Positions 18,369-26,104 of a DNA stretch of 64,000 nt are shown piece after piece (positions within the stretch are counted from its first letter, which is position 1; every line of letters begins with the position of its first letter). Source of the stretch: Chloroflexota bacterium (GTDB taxonomy: Bacteria; Chloroflexota; Chloroflexia; Chloroflexales; Roseiflexaceae); assembly GCA_013388755.1 (NCBI GenBank), contig JACAEQ010000097.1, positions 24,997 through 88,996 on the forward strand, given 5' to 3'. The position numbers and the translations under genes are program-made. The notes under the pieces were generated by a model, which did no database searches, had not been told where the DNA came from, and worked only from the letters and a program-made list of their open reading frames with translations.

Positions 18369-19913
18369 GTGTATATGATCTCTTCGTCTCATCCAGCTTG
18401 CCCCCATCTGCTCCGCGACGCGGGGTGGTTATTTATTGTGTTGCTGCTCGCCGGCCTCTGGAACCTTGAAGGCCCCGAGTTCTGGTGGGACGAAGGATGG
18501 ACGCTCTCCGTCGCGCGAAACTTCGTCGAGCGCGGTCATTACGGCCGGTTGCTCGACGGCCAGCCCGCGCCCTACGGCCTGGAGGCTTCGCCGGTGGTGA
18601 CCTTGCCGGTGGCGTTCATGTTCCAGGTGTTCGGGATCGGGTTGTGGCAGGGGCGGTTGCCTGGCGTTATTTGCGCCGCCCTGGCAGTCGCAGTGGTGTT
18701 TGTGCTCGCAGCGCAACTCCACGATCGGCGCATCGCCTGGGGGACGGTGGCAGTGTTGCTGCTTCTGCCGGCGCACCCGCAACTCAACCCGCTGCTGATC
18801 GGGCGGCAGGCGCTGGGTGAGATGCCGATGCTGCTGCTCCTGGCCGGCGGGTATCTATGCCTGGCCGGTGCGTTGCGTGGGCGGGCGCTCTGGATTTTTC
18901 CGGCGGCGCTCCTCTGGTCGCTGGCGCTGCTTGCCAAGGCGCAGACGCTGCCGTTCTGGGCGGCGTCGCTCGCCGGCGGAACCCTCATGGCGCTGGCGCT
19001 GCGCCAGTGGCGCGCCGCTGTGCTGGTCGCCGCCGGAGCCGTGCTGGCATATGGCGCGCGCCCGTGGGTGATGACCCTGGTCATGTCGCCGGTTGCAGGG
19101 CGCACTCTGCCGGGTGTCGAAGTCAGCGGGATCTACGAGGTGACAGCGTTCGTGCCGCAATTCTCGAACCGCCTGTTCGCGCTGCAGATGCTCCTGCTCG
19201 GCGGCGTCCCGACGATCGCCGGCCTGGGGTATGGTGCCTGGCGGATCGTGCAGGATGTGCGGCGCGGCAGGCGTGATGATTTTGTTGTGCTGCGCGCTGC
19301 GCTGCTAGCGCTGGCTGGAAGCTGGCTTGCATGGTATGCGCTGTTGTCGGTCGGGGTGCCGCGCTATCTGTTTCCGGCGGTCTTTGCTGCGGGCATATTC
19401 ACCACCGTACTGCTGCACGATCTCAGCGGCGGCTTTCGCCTGGGGTATGTTGTCAGGTGTCTGGCGGCGCCGCTGCGTGAGCGCCGGTTGACGCGGCCGG
19501 GCGCGGGGGCCTGGCTCGCCACGCTGCTGGTTGCAATGGCGGTGCCGCTGACGCTGCTCTCGTATCAGCGGTATTATGCCGAGGATGATCGCGCGGCGTT
19601 GCGCGTGGCGGCGTACCTCAACGACGCTACGGCGCCGGATGCGTTGATCGAAACCTACGAGAGTGAGCTGCACTTTCTGCTTCACCGCCCCTACCATTAT
19701 CCTCCCGATCAGGTGCATGTCGAACTGAATCGCCGCAGCCTGCTCGGTCGCGAGACGCTGATTGCCTATGACCCGCTGGCTGCGGACCCGGATTATCTGG
19801 TGGTCGGGCGTTTCGCCGCCGGTAATGGCCTGTATGCCGGAGCGATCGCCGCAGGCGCGTTCCGCGAGGTGCGGCGCGAGGGCCGGTACGTGGTGTTTGA
19901 GCGGGTGCAATGA
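18369..19913 (+). CDS. GT39/ArnT-like polyprenol-dependent membrane glycosyltransferase
   Basis: 514 residues and strongly hydrophobic, with about 11-12 predicted membrane segments. After the first segment (WLFIVLLLAGLWNLEG) comes FWWDEGWTLSVARNFVERGH, the acidic periplasmic loop of the GT-C superfamily (ArnT, PMT) in which the Asp/Glu pair binds the polyprenyl-phosphate sugar. The C-terminal ~100 residues form a soluble extracytoplasmic domain (DALIETYESELHFLLHRPYH). It would transfer a sugar from undecaprenyl phosphate to an extracellular acceptor, fed by the DPM1-like enzymes at 11442 or 32056. GTG 18369 or ATG 18375 can start it. Confidence 0.85.
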   Translation: MYMISSSHPACPHLLRDAGWLFIVLLLAGLWNLEGPEFWWDEGWTLSVARNFVERGHYGRLLDGQPAPYGLEASPVVTLPVAFMFQVFGIGLWQGRLPGVICAALAVAVVFVLAAQLHDRRIAWGTVAVLLLLPAHPQLNPLLIGRQALGEMPMLLLLAGGYLCLAGALRGRALWIFPAALLWSLALLAKAQTLPFWAASLAGGTLMALALRQWRAAVLVAAGAVLAYGARPWVMTLVMSPVAGRTLPGVEVSGIYEVTAFVPQFSNRLFALQMLLLGGVPTIAGLGYGAWRIVQDVRRGRRDDFVVLRAALLALAGSWLAWYALLSVGVPRYLFPAVFAAGIFTTVLLHDLSGGFRLGYVVRCLAAPLRERRLTRPGAGAWLATLLVAMAVPLTLLSYQRYYAEDDRAALRVAAYLNDATAPDALIETYESELHFLLHRPYHYPPDQVHVELNRRSLLGRETLIAYDPLAADPDYLVVGRFAAGNGLYAGAIAAGAFREVRREGRYVVFERVQ

Positions 19914-19947
19914 GCGCGAACGCAGGAACGATTGCGAGAGGAAAGCC

Positions 19948-20949
19948 ATGACGACTGGAACTGGAGCGCGACGCGGCGTGCCGCCGGTCGCGGTTATCGG
20001 GTGCGGCTACTGGGGCAAGAACCTGGTACGCAACTTCTACCAGCTCGGCGCGCTGGCGATGGTGTGTGATGCAACCGAAGCCGGGCGCGCCCTGGCGGCG
20101 CAGATTGCGCCGGGCGTACCGGTCGTTGCCGACATCGAAGACGTTACCACCGGCGCCGTGGTGATTGCTACACCGGCGGTGACGCACTATGAGATCGTGC
20201 GCCACGCCCTTGAGACCGGCCGCGACGTGTTCGTTGAGAAACCGCTGGCGTTGACCTATGCCCAGGGCGCACGGCTGGTCCAGATCGCGCATGAGCAGCG
20301 CCGCATCCTGATGGTTGGCCATGTGCTCGAATATCACCCCGCCATTGTGCGACTGGTCGAGATGGTCCGGAACGGCGAGCTGGGTGATGTTCACTACATC
20401 TACTCCAACCGCCTCAGCCTGGGGAAGGTGCGGCGCGAGGAGAACATTCTGTGGAGCTTTGCGCCGCATGACGTCGCGGTGATCATCCGCTTGCTGGGCG
20501 CGTTGCCATTGCAGGTCGCCTCATCCGGCGGTAGTTATCTCCAGCCGAACGTTGCTGATGTGACGGTGACCAGTTTGCTGTTTGATGGCGGTGTGCGGGC
20601 GCATATTCACGTGTCGTGGCTGCACCCGTTCAAGGAGCAACGCCTGGTGGTTATTGGATCGCGTAAGATGGCCAGTTTCGACGATGTTGCGAAAGAACTG
20701 GTGCTGTACGACCAGCGGGTAGAAGTGCGCGAGGGAGAACCGGTGCCGATCCGTGGTGCCGGTGAACCGGTCGAGTTCGACCGCACCGAACCGCTGCGCC
20801 TGGAGTGCGAAGCGTTCCTGCGCGCCGTTGCGATGCGTGAGCCGCCGTTGACCGATGGTGAGAGCGGGTTGCGGGTGCTGCGCGTGCTCCAGGCGGCGCA
20901 ACGTTCGCTGGTGACCGGTGGTGAGCCCGTGCCGCTGGTTGAACGTTGA
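19948..20949 (+). CDS. Gfo/Idh/MocA oxidoreductase, WlbA/WbpB-like (UDP-sugar 3-dehydrogenase)
   Basis: 333 residues. The N-terminal NAD-binding Rossmann fold has VIGCGYWGKNLVRNF; EKPLAL (~residue 96) and VGHVLEYHPAIVRLVEMV follow, then the C-terminal alpha/beta domain with WSFAPHDVAVIIRLLG. This matches the WlbA/WbpB group that oxidises C-3 of UDP-GlcNAcA. The acetyltransferase and aminotransferase of the same pathway follow. The start at 19948 is set by GAGAGGAAAG upstream. The last residues, LVER and the stop codon, are encoded by a heptamer repeat (GTTGAACGTTGA). A WbpA-type 6-dehydrogenase is not in the window. Confidence 0.85.
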   Translation: MTTGTGARRGVPPVAVIGCGYWGKNLVRNFYQLGALAMVCDATEAGRALAAQIAPGVPVVADIEDVTTGAVVIATPAVTHYEIVRHALETGRDVFVEKPLALTYAQGARLVQIAHEQRRILMVGHVLEYHPAIVRLVEMVRNGELGDVHYIYSNRLSLGKVRREENILWSFAPHDVAVIIRLLGALPLQVASSGGSYLQPNVADVTVTSLLFDGGVRAHIHVSWLHPFKEQRLVVIGSRKMASFDDVAKELVLYDQRVEVREGEPVPIRGAGEPVEFDRTEPLRLECEAFLRAVAMREPPLTDGESGLRVLRVLQAAQRSLVTGGEPVPLVER

Positions 20950-20976
20950 ACGTGGGGGACATGGGAGCGTTCCACG
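20936..20976 (+). repeat. Heptamer array 2 (TGAACGT/GGAACGT-type, degenerate)
   Basis: GGTTGAACGTTGAACGTGGG followed by degenerate copies ending TTCCACGTG. It supplies the stop codon of the WlbA-like gene and fills the space before the WlbB-like gene. Confidence 0.85.
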
Positions 20977-20995
20977 TGAAACAAGGAGTCGCATT

Positions 20996-21616
20996 ATGCC
21001 GGAGCGTCCTTACTTTGTCCATCCAACCGCTATTGTCGATGAGCCATGCGAGATTGGCGCTGGCACAAAGATCTGGCACTTCTGCCATATTCTGGCGGGT
21101 GCGCGTGTCGGGGCGAACTGCGTCCTGGGGCAGAATGTGCTGGTCGCCAGCCAGGTGGTTGTCGGCGACGGCTGCAAGATACAGAACAATGTATCGCTCT
21201 ATACCGGCGTCACACTGGAGGATTTCGTGTTCTGCGGGCCGTCGTGCGTCTTCACGAACGTTATCAACCCGCGCGCCGAGATCAACCGCCGTGCCGAGTA
21301 TATGCCGACGCTGGTGCGCCGTGGCGCGACCATCGGCGCGAATGCGACTATCATCTGTGGCGCGACGATCGGTCGCTACGCTTTCATCGGCGCGGGGGCT
21401 GTGGTGCACGGCGATGTTCCTGACTATGCGTTGATACTTGGCGTTCCTGGCCAGCGCCGTGGCTGGATGAGCCGCCACGGGTATCGCTTGCCGGAACCTG
21501 ATTCCAATGCGGTCATGCGCTGCCCGGGGAGTGGATGGCGCTATCGCCTGGCTGGCCCGGATACTGTGCGATGCATGGATTGGGATGAGGATGCGGCGTT
21601 GGACGTGGAACGTTAG
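20996..21616 (+). CDS. Left-handed beta-helix N-acetyltransferase, WlbB/WbpD-like
   Basis: 206 residues dominated by hexapeptide repeats: HPTAIVDEPCEIGAGTKIWH, VGANCVLGQNVLV, VGDGCKIQNNVSLY, RRGATIGANATII and IGRYAFIGAGAVV. It ends in the family's YALILGVPGQRRGWMS. The family acetylates the 3-amino group of UDP-2-acetamido-3-amino-uronate. The start at 20996 has AAGGAG 8 bases upstream; the frame open from 20918 reads through the repeat array and is not the gene start. The tail PDSNAVMRCPGSGWRYRL resembles the zinc-ribbon-like end seen in some homologues. The final LDVER and stop come from a heptamer array. Confidence 0.86.
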   Translation: MPERPYFVHPTAIVDEPCEIGAGTKIWHFCHILAGARVGANCVLGQNVLVASQVVVGDGCKIQNNVSLYTGVTLEDFVFCGPSCVFTNVINPRAEINRRAEYMPTLVRRGATIGANATIICGATIGRYAFIGAGAVVHGDVPDYALILGVPGQRRGWMSRHGYRLPEPDSNAVMRCPGSGWRYRLAGPDTVRCMDWDEDAALDVER

Positions 21617-21680
21617 GCGTGGGAACGTGGAACGTGGAACGTTAGGCGTGGGAACGTGGAACGTGGAACGTGGGAACATA
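21603..21680 (+). repeat. Heptamer array 3 (GGAACGT units with TTAGGCG spacers)
   Basis: Roughly ten imperfect units. A higher-order repeat is visible: the block GTGGAACGTTAGGCGTGGGA recurs at about 35-base spacing. The stop TAG of the WlbB-like gene is created by the GTTAGG variant unit. The array ends 11 bases before the start of the four-helix-bundle gene. Confidence 0.92.
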
Positions 21681-21690
21681 ACATGGAGGC

Positions 21691-22122
21691 ATGATGCCGA
21701 AAATTGAGCGGTTTGAGCATCTCGAGGCATGGAGGCGTGCGCGCGAGCTTACGAACGCGGTATATGAGCTCTCTCAAAGTGGCGCGTTCGCTCGCGATTT
21801 CAGCTTGCGTGACCAGATGCGGCGCGCTGCGGTATCTATCATGTCGAATATCGCCGAAGGTTTTGAGAGCCGGACAATTGCGCTCTACATCGATTATCTC
21901 GGCAGAGCGAAGGCATCTTGTGGCGAGGTTCGTTCACAGCTCTACATTGCTGTCGATCGCCGGTATATATCGGCTGAGTCGTTTGAACAGTCGCTCAGAA
22001 TGGCAGAGAGTACAGGCCAGTTGATCCATGGTCTGATCCGTTATCTTGTCAATAGCCAGGCGAAGTCTCCAGTGCATGAAGACAGGATAGAGTATGCATG
22101 CATCCCAGACGTTGAACGTTGA
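21691..22122 (+). CDS. Four-helix-bundle protein (23S rRNA IVP family)
   Basis: 143 residues, matching the four-helix-bundle/IVP family first seen inside intervening sequences of 23S rRNA genes and structurally related to Avd of diversity-generating retroelements. Signature features: FEHLEAWRRARELTNAVYEL (helix 1), SLRDQMRRAAVSIMSNIAEGFE (helix 2, the most conserved block), YIDYLGRAKASCGEVRSQLY (helix 3) and an Ile/Leu-rich final helix ending LIRYL. Start ATG 21691 (or 21694) follows ATGGAGG. It sits between the WlbB-like and WlbC-like genes and is bordered on both sides by heptamer arrays; its own stop (DVER then TGA) lies in the right array. No reverse transcriptase or rRNA is nearby. Molecular function in general unknown; a nucleic-acid role is inferred. 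Confidence 0.88.
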   Translation: MMPKIERFEHLEAWRRARELTNAVYELSQSGAFARDFSLRDQMRRAAVSIMSNIAEGFESRTIALYIDYLGRAKASCGEVRSQLYIAVDRRYISAESFEQSLRMAESTGQLIHGLIRYLVNSQAKSPVHEDRIEYACIPDVER

Positions 22123-22145
22123 ACGTAGGAACGTAGCACGTCGGA
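22108..22145 (+). repeat. Heptamer array 4 (TGAACGT units)
   Basis: GACGTTGAACGTTGAACGTA then degenerate copies (GGAACGTAGCACGT). It provides the last codons and stop of the four-helix-bundle gene and ends just before the Shine-Dalgarno (GAGGAG) of the aminotransferase. Confidence 0.88.
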
Positions 22146-22161
22146 CATAGAGGAGAATAGC

Positions 22162-23406
22162 ATGATCGATCGTCACAACCCGCCGACTACCAGCGAACGT
22201 GGAACGTGGAACCTTCAACCTTCAACGGCACCGGTCCCGTTGCTCGATCTGAAGGCCCAGTACGCCGCGATCCGTGAGGAGATTCGCGCCGCAATGGATC
22301 GGGTCGCCGACTCACAGTATTTTATTCTCGGCCCGGAGGTGGAAGCACTGGAACAGGAAGTCGCCGCGTACTCCGGTTGCGCGCACGGCATCGGTGTATC
22401 GTCGGGTACCGACGCGCTGCTGGTGGCGCTGATGGCAATCGACATTCAACCCGGCGATGAAGTGATCACCACGCCCTACAGCTTCTTCGCTACCGCTGGC
22501 TCGATCGCACGTCTTGGCGCTGTGCCGATCTTTGTCGATATCGACCCGTTGACATTCAACATTGATCCGGCCGGGATCGAAGCGCGCATTACGGCACGCA
22601 CGCGTGTGATTATGCCGGTGCACCTCTACGGTCAGATGGCCGAGATGGACGCGATCATGGATATTGCGCAGCGTCACCATCTTGTCGTGATCGAAGACGC
22701 GGCGCAGGCGATCGGGTCGGAGTACCGAGGGCGACGCGCTGGCTCGATCGGCCATATGGGGTGTTTCAGTTTCTTCCCGTCGAAGAACCTGGGAGGATTC
22801 GGCGACGGCGGTATGGTGACCACGAATGATGCCGCGCTGGCAGAACGGGTGCGCCTGCTGCGCGGCCATGGCGCGCACCCGAAGTACTACCACAAACTGA
22901 TCGGCGGCAACTTCCGCCTCGACGCATTGCAGGCGGCAGTATTGCGGGTAAAACTAAAGTACCTCGACTCGTGGACCGAAGGGCGACAGCGGAACGCGGC
23001 GATCTACCGCCAGCTCTTCGCCGATGGCGGCCTGGCGCTTGACACGCCGCAATGTCTTGGCGCCGGATGCCGGGCGCGCGCGGAAGGGGCGTGTGCGCTG
23101 AGGCTCGGGGGGGTGGTCTTGCCATACGAAGCGCCGGAGCGACGCCATATCTACAATCAGTTTGTCATCCGCAGCACCCGGCGCGACAATGTCATGGCCG
23201 CTCTCAAAGAGCGCAAGATCGGTCACGAGATCTACTACCCGGTGCCGCTGCACCTGCAGGAGTGCTTTGCCTACCTGGGGAACAAATCGGGTGACCTGCC
23301 GGCAAGCGAATGCGCCGCCGCCGAGACGCTGGCGTTGCCGATCTACCCGGAGTTGACCGAGGAAATGCTGGCAGCGGTGGTGGACGCGGTGGCGGCGGGA
23401 GCATAG
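22162..23406 (+). CDS. DegT/DnrJ/EryC1 sugar aminotransferase, WlbC/WbpE-like
   Basis: 414-residue PLP-dependent aminotransferase. After an atypical N-terminus comes [17 protein letters not shown], the normal start region of the family, then [30 protein letters not shown] and [15 protein letters not shown] with the Schiff-base lysine near residue 208. It should install the 3-amino group of the UDP-sugar made by the WlbA-like enzyme. Two oddities stand out: residues ~11-24 ([13 protein letters not shown]) are encoded by a heptamer array, and an extra Cys-containing stretch of ~25 residues ([19 protein letters not shown]) sits before the conserved [17 protein letters not shown] precedes ATG 22162. 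Confidence 0.88.
   Translation: MIDRHNPPTTSERGTWNLQPSTAPVPLLDLKAQYAAIREEIRAAMDRVADSQYFILGPEVEALEQEVAAYSGCAHGIGVSSGTDALLVALMAIDIQPGDEVITTPYSFFATAGSIARLGAVPIFVDIDPLTFNIDPAGIEARITARTRVIMPVHLYGQMAEMDAIMDIAQRHHLVVIEDAAQAIGSEYRGRRAGSIGHMGCFSFFPSKNLGGFGDGGMVTTNDAALAERVRLLRGHGAHPKYYHKLIGGNFRLDALQAAVLRVKLKYLDSWTEGRQRNAAIYRQLFADGGLALDTPQCLGAGCRARAEGACALRLGGVVLPYEAPERRHIYNQFVIRSTRRDNVMAALKERKIGHEIYYPVPLHLQECFAYLGNKSGDLPASECAAAETLALPIYPELTEEMLAAVVDAVAAGA
22193..22231 (+). repeat. Heptamer array 5 (inside the aminotransferase N-terminus)
   Basis: GCGAACGTGGAACGTGGAAC followed directly by CTTCAACCTTCAACGG: forward G-type units then inverted TCAACCT units. No stop codon is created in the coding frame. Confidence 0.85.
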
Positions 23407-23656
23407 CGTGGGATGGCGGTGCGGCAATGAACTGCCAGAACACCAGCGGTGATCGTTCGAGACACATGTTATACCCCGTTGCATTCAGACAGACACCGAT
23501 CAGGAGCGACGGCATGCACCCTTCGCTACACCGCTGCACAGCTCCTCAGGGTGCTGTCCGCCTGTACGACCGACTGCTACCTGGTTCAGCGGGTGCGCTG
23601 CGTACGTGTTCACATTTCTCCTGGGAGCGAGAGTAGCCTGCCCTTGTATCCCGCAA

Positions 23657-23675
23657 CGAGGGCAGGACGCCCTCG
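23657..23675. repeat. Short GC hairpin
   Basis: CGAGGGC-AGGAC-GCCCTCG, a perfect 7-bp stem with a 5-base loop. It resembles the hairpins at 8860 and 11266. Confidence 0.45.
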
Positions 23676-23772
23676 CTTCCAGGGTGGCGTTCTATCCCAA
23701 ATGTGAACAGCTACTGCGCTGCGCGATCCCGCCGCTGCTCATACCAGGCTGCCGGCATGGATCGCAGCGTGA

Positions 23773-23810
23773 GGGTACAGAACATGGACATTCCTGTCCA
23801 TACTGTACCC
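23773..23810 (+). terminator. Long hairpin, possible terminator
   Basis: GGGTACAG-AAC-ATGGACA-TTCC-TGTCCAT-A-CTGTACCC: two stacked perfect stems of 8 and 7 bp around a small asymmetric internal loop. It is followed by TTGTTGCATTTC, T-rich but not a clean T-run. Could terminate transcription of the amino-sugar module or be a mobile palindrome. Confidence 0.4.
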
Positions 23811-23921
23811 TTGTTGCATTTCATGCCGGTTTTGTATGCTGATTGATGCCATTTGGCGATCTGAAACGCTGCCGGGCAGGGTATACTGACGTATGCATGT
23901 CCGTCAGGTCGTGAGGTGGAA

Positions 23922-24716
23922 ATGCAACGCGAGAAGCCTGTTCGTTCGATCGATGTGCGCGACGTCTACCATCAGGAGTACTTCCTGCGGCGTGTCGACG
24001 GTCATGATCGGTTTGATGCCTTTGACGGCACGCCTGCGACGTTGTTTGCGCGAGCGCGGCGCAACTTTGAGCTACTTGATATTCAGGCTGGCGAACGCTT
24101 CCTCGACCTCGGCTGCGGTCGTGGCGAGGTTGCGATTACAGCAGGGGTGGCCGGCGCCACCGCGATTGGCTGTGATTTCTCAGTTGATGCTGTCGTGCTG
24201 GCGCAGCTCAAGGCGCGCTCGATAGAGGAAACCCTGGGGCGAGGCATTAACGTGACCTTTCTTTGTGCCGTTGCGACAGATGGCCCGTTTCGGCCGAATA
24301 CATTCGACAAGGTTCTGATGTCTGAGTTTGTTGAGCATGTTGCGCCACAGGAGATAACGGCGATCCTTCGCAATGTGTGGCAGTGGTTGAGACCTGGCGG
24401 TCGCGTGTTAATCTACACCTACCCCAATCGCTGGGCCAGGCGCACGTACCCGCTGATGCGCATGTATGTACGCGTGAAGCAGGGGGTTGATATTGGCGAA
24501 CGCCCGGATGACACGCTTCATCCTGATTATCACAAGCTGCACCTGAATGAGCAGAGCTATGTCTCGATCCATCTTGCCCTTCGGCGCGCCGGTTTTCGCC
24601 ATGTGCGGGTGTGGTTCGATGGCCATGAACCAGCAGGACGATCTGGTGCGCTCAAGCGCACCCTTCCGTACCAACTGCTTTTTGGTGCGAATCTGGCGGC
24701 AGAAGCCGTAAAGTGA
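23922..24716 (+). CDS. SAM-dependent class I methyltransferase
   Basis: 264 residues. FLDLGCGRGEVAITAGVAG is motif I, AIGCDFSVDAV motif post-I, FDKVLMSEFVEHVAP the Methyltransf_11 acidic region, and WLRPGGRVLIYTYPNRW motif III. ATG 23922 is preferred to GTG 23916 because GTGAGGTGG lies just upstream. It ends in a 4-base GTGA overlap with the flippase gene, so the two are translationally coupled. It may methylate a glycan or lipid-linked intermediate; substrate unknown. Confidence 0.84.
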   Translation: MQREKPVRSIDVRDVYHQEYFLRRVDGHDRFDAFDGTPATLFARARRNFELLDIQAGERFLDLGCGRGEVAITAGVAGATAIGCDFSVDAVVLAQLKARSIEETLGRGINVTFLCAVATDGPFRPNTFDKVLMSEFVEHVAPQEITAILRNVWQWLRPGGRVLIYTYPNRWARRTYPLMRMYVRVKQGVDIGERPDDTLHPDYHKLHLNEQSYVSIHLALRRAGFRHVRVWFDGHEPAGRSGALKRTLPYQLLFGANLAAEAVK

Positions 24717-26104
24717 GGAACCTGGTGGGGCGAATGCGAGTTGTCTCGACAACAAGCACGGCGCATCCGGCACCATCGCTTCTGCATAGCGGGATTCACT
24801 CTTTTGCTACGAGTGTTCTTTCGGTTGTGCTGGGGATGGTGAGCAGTGTGGTCATCGCTCGCAGCCTTGGCCCGGCAGCGAAAGGCGGCGCTGATCTGAT
24901 TGTTGCGACAGCCGGCCTGCTGGCAATGGTGCTCGGCCTGTCGCTTCAATCGGGTGTGGTGTATGTTGTGGCTCGAGGGCGCGCAATCATTAGCGGGTTG
25001 CTCTTGCGATTGGCACTCGTTGCCCTGATGCAGACGATGCTGGCGGCAGGTTTGCTGGTTGCGCTCGTGCGGATAGATCTGTCGTCTGCGCTGCTGCCGC
25101 CAGCAAGCGAGCAATGGGCGGTGGCGGCTGTGGCGCTCTTTGTGCTGGGAAACCTTCTGGCAGGTCATGTTCGCGGCATCTTGCTCGGTCTGCAGCACAT
25201 TCCACGCGTCAATATGATAGGTCTGTATGGTCAGGCGCTTGTTCTGGCGATGATCCTGATCGCAGCAGTATTGGCGCTGGTTCGTGGCCAGCGAATGACC
25301 ACGAGCGAGCTTGTGTGGATACAGGTCGGCGGCGCTCTGGCACTCGTCCTGCTCCTGCTGCGGGCGCTACGACCGTCGCTGACCGGTTCCATCCAGCAAG
25401 AAAGCGGTTTTCGGGAGGTGCTTGCCTACTCGCTGCCGTCCTACCTGGCGAATGTGGTGCAATTCCTGAATTATCGTCTTGATATCTTCTTCGTCAGCTT
25501 CTTCGTCGGGATCGCGGGGGTAGGTCTGTACACGCTTGCGGTCGGTATTGCTCAATTGCTCTGGCTCGTCTCTGGCGCTGCATCACAGGTGCTGCTCCCG
25601 AATGTTGCGGCATCGACGGATCGTGGCGCGGCTCAACAGCGAACTGCGCGTATCTCGCGGCTTTCCTTATGGTTAAGTATGGTGCTGGCGATCGGAGTGC
25701 TGCTGGTAGGCGATGCGCTGTTGCCACTGGTGTTTGGCGCAGCGTTCCGTGAGAGTGTGCAGGCGCTTTTGTGGCTCTTGCCGGGTGTTGTCGTCTTTAG
25801 CGTCGCGAATGTCATCGGTTCGTATCTCGCCGGTATCGGTAAACCACACCTCAATCTGGCAGTGGCGCTGGTTGGTCTCGTTGCGACAATCGCTCTCGAT
25901 TTCGCGCTCATCCCGTGGTGGGGTATTGTGGGGGCTGCAGTTGCAAGCAGCGTCTCGTACCTCGTCACGACAGCAGCGATCGTCGCACTTTTTGTGCGTG
26001 AGACACGTCTACCGGCAGTAAGCACTCTGTTGCTTACCGGTGATGATCTGACGCTGATCGTTGCTACAATGCGCCGGATGGTACGGGTGCCGCGTGCGAC
26101 GTAA
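24713..26104 (+). CDS. Polysaccharide flippase (Wzx/MOP superfamily)
   Basis: 463 residues and about 12-14 membrane segments. The N-terminus (SGIHSFATSVLSVVLGMVSS followed by VVIARSLGPAAKGGADL) is the usual opening of RfbX/Wzx and MviN-type MOP transporters. Further segments include YSLPSYLANVVQFLNYRLDIFF and VGIAGVGLYTLAVGIAQLLW, which are family-typical. It should translocate the undecaprenyl-diphosphate-linked repeat unit made by the cluster's glycosyltransferases. Start GTG 24713 overlaps the methyltransferase stop; ATG 24734 is an alternative. The next glycosyltransferase starts inside its 3' end. Confidence 0.85.
   Translation: MRNLVGRMRVVSTTSTAHPAPSLLHSGIHSFATSVLSVVLGMVSSVVIARSLGPAAKGGADLIVATAGLLAMVLGLSLQSGVVYVVARGRAIISGLLLRLALVALMQTMLAAGLLVALVRIDLSSALLPPASEQWAVAAVALFVLGNLLAGHVRGILLGLQHIPRVNMIGLYGQALVLAMILIAAVLALVRGQRMTTSELVWIQVGGALALVLLLLRALRPSLTGSIQQESGFREVLAYSLPSYLANVVQFLNYRLDIFFVSFFVGIAGVGLYTLAVGIAQLLWLVSGAASQVLLPNVAASTDRGAAQQRTARISRLSLWLSMVLAIGVLLVGDALLPLVFGAAFRESVQALLWLLPGVVVFSVANVIGSYLAGIGKPHLNLAVALVGLVATIALDFALIPWWGIVGAAVASSVSYLVTTAAIVALFVRETRLPAVSTLLLTGDDLTLIVATMRRMVRVPRAT

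Larger units (their letters stand above)
23407..23921. other. Intergenic region with hairpins (515 bp)
   Basis: No convincing gene; the short open frames lack family resemblance and good starts. Contents: a reverse-strand copy of the short motif GTCTGAATGCAAC near 23470-23490, a GC hairpin at 23657-23675 (CGAGGGC/GCCCTCG), and a longer hairpin at 23773-23810. It separates the aminotransferase from the methyltransferase and probably contains a transcription boundary. Confidence 0.6.

Noticed and set aside
21691..22122. Accessory (Avd) gene of a diversity-generating retroelement
   Set aside because: The protein is of the same fold family, but no reverse transcriptase, template repeat or variable repeat was found in the window.
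23449..23842. Small plus-strand frames between the aminotransferase and methyltransferase
   Set aside because: Overlapping short frames rich in Cys, Arg and Ser that run across hairpins and repeat motifs; no Shine-Dalgarno or family resemblance.
24713..26104. MurJ/MviN lipid II flippase
   Set aside because: Same superfamily, but its place inside a glycosyltransferase cluster and its length fit a Wzx-type O-unit flippase better.
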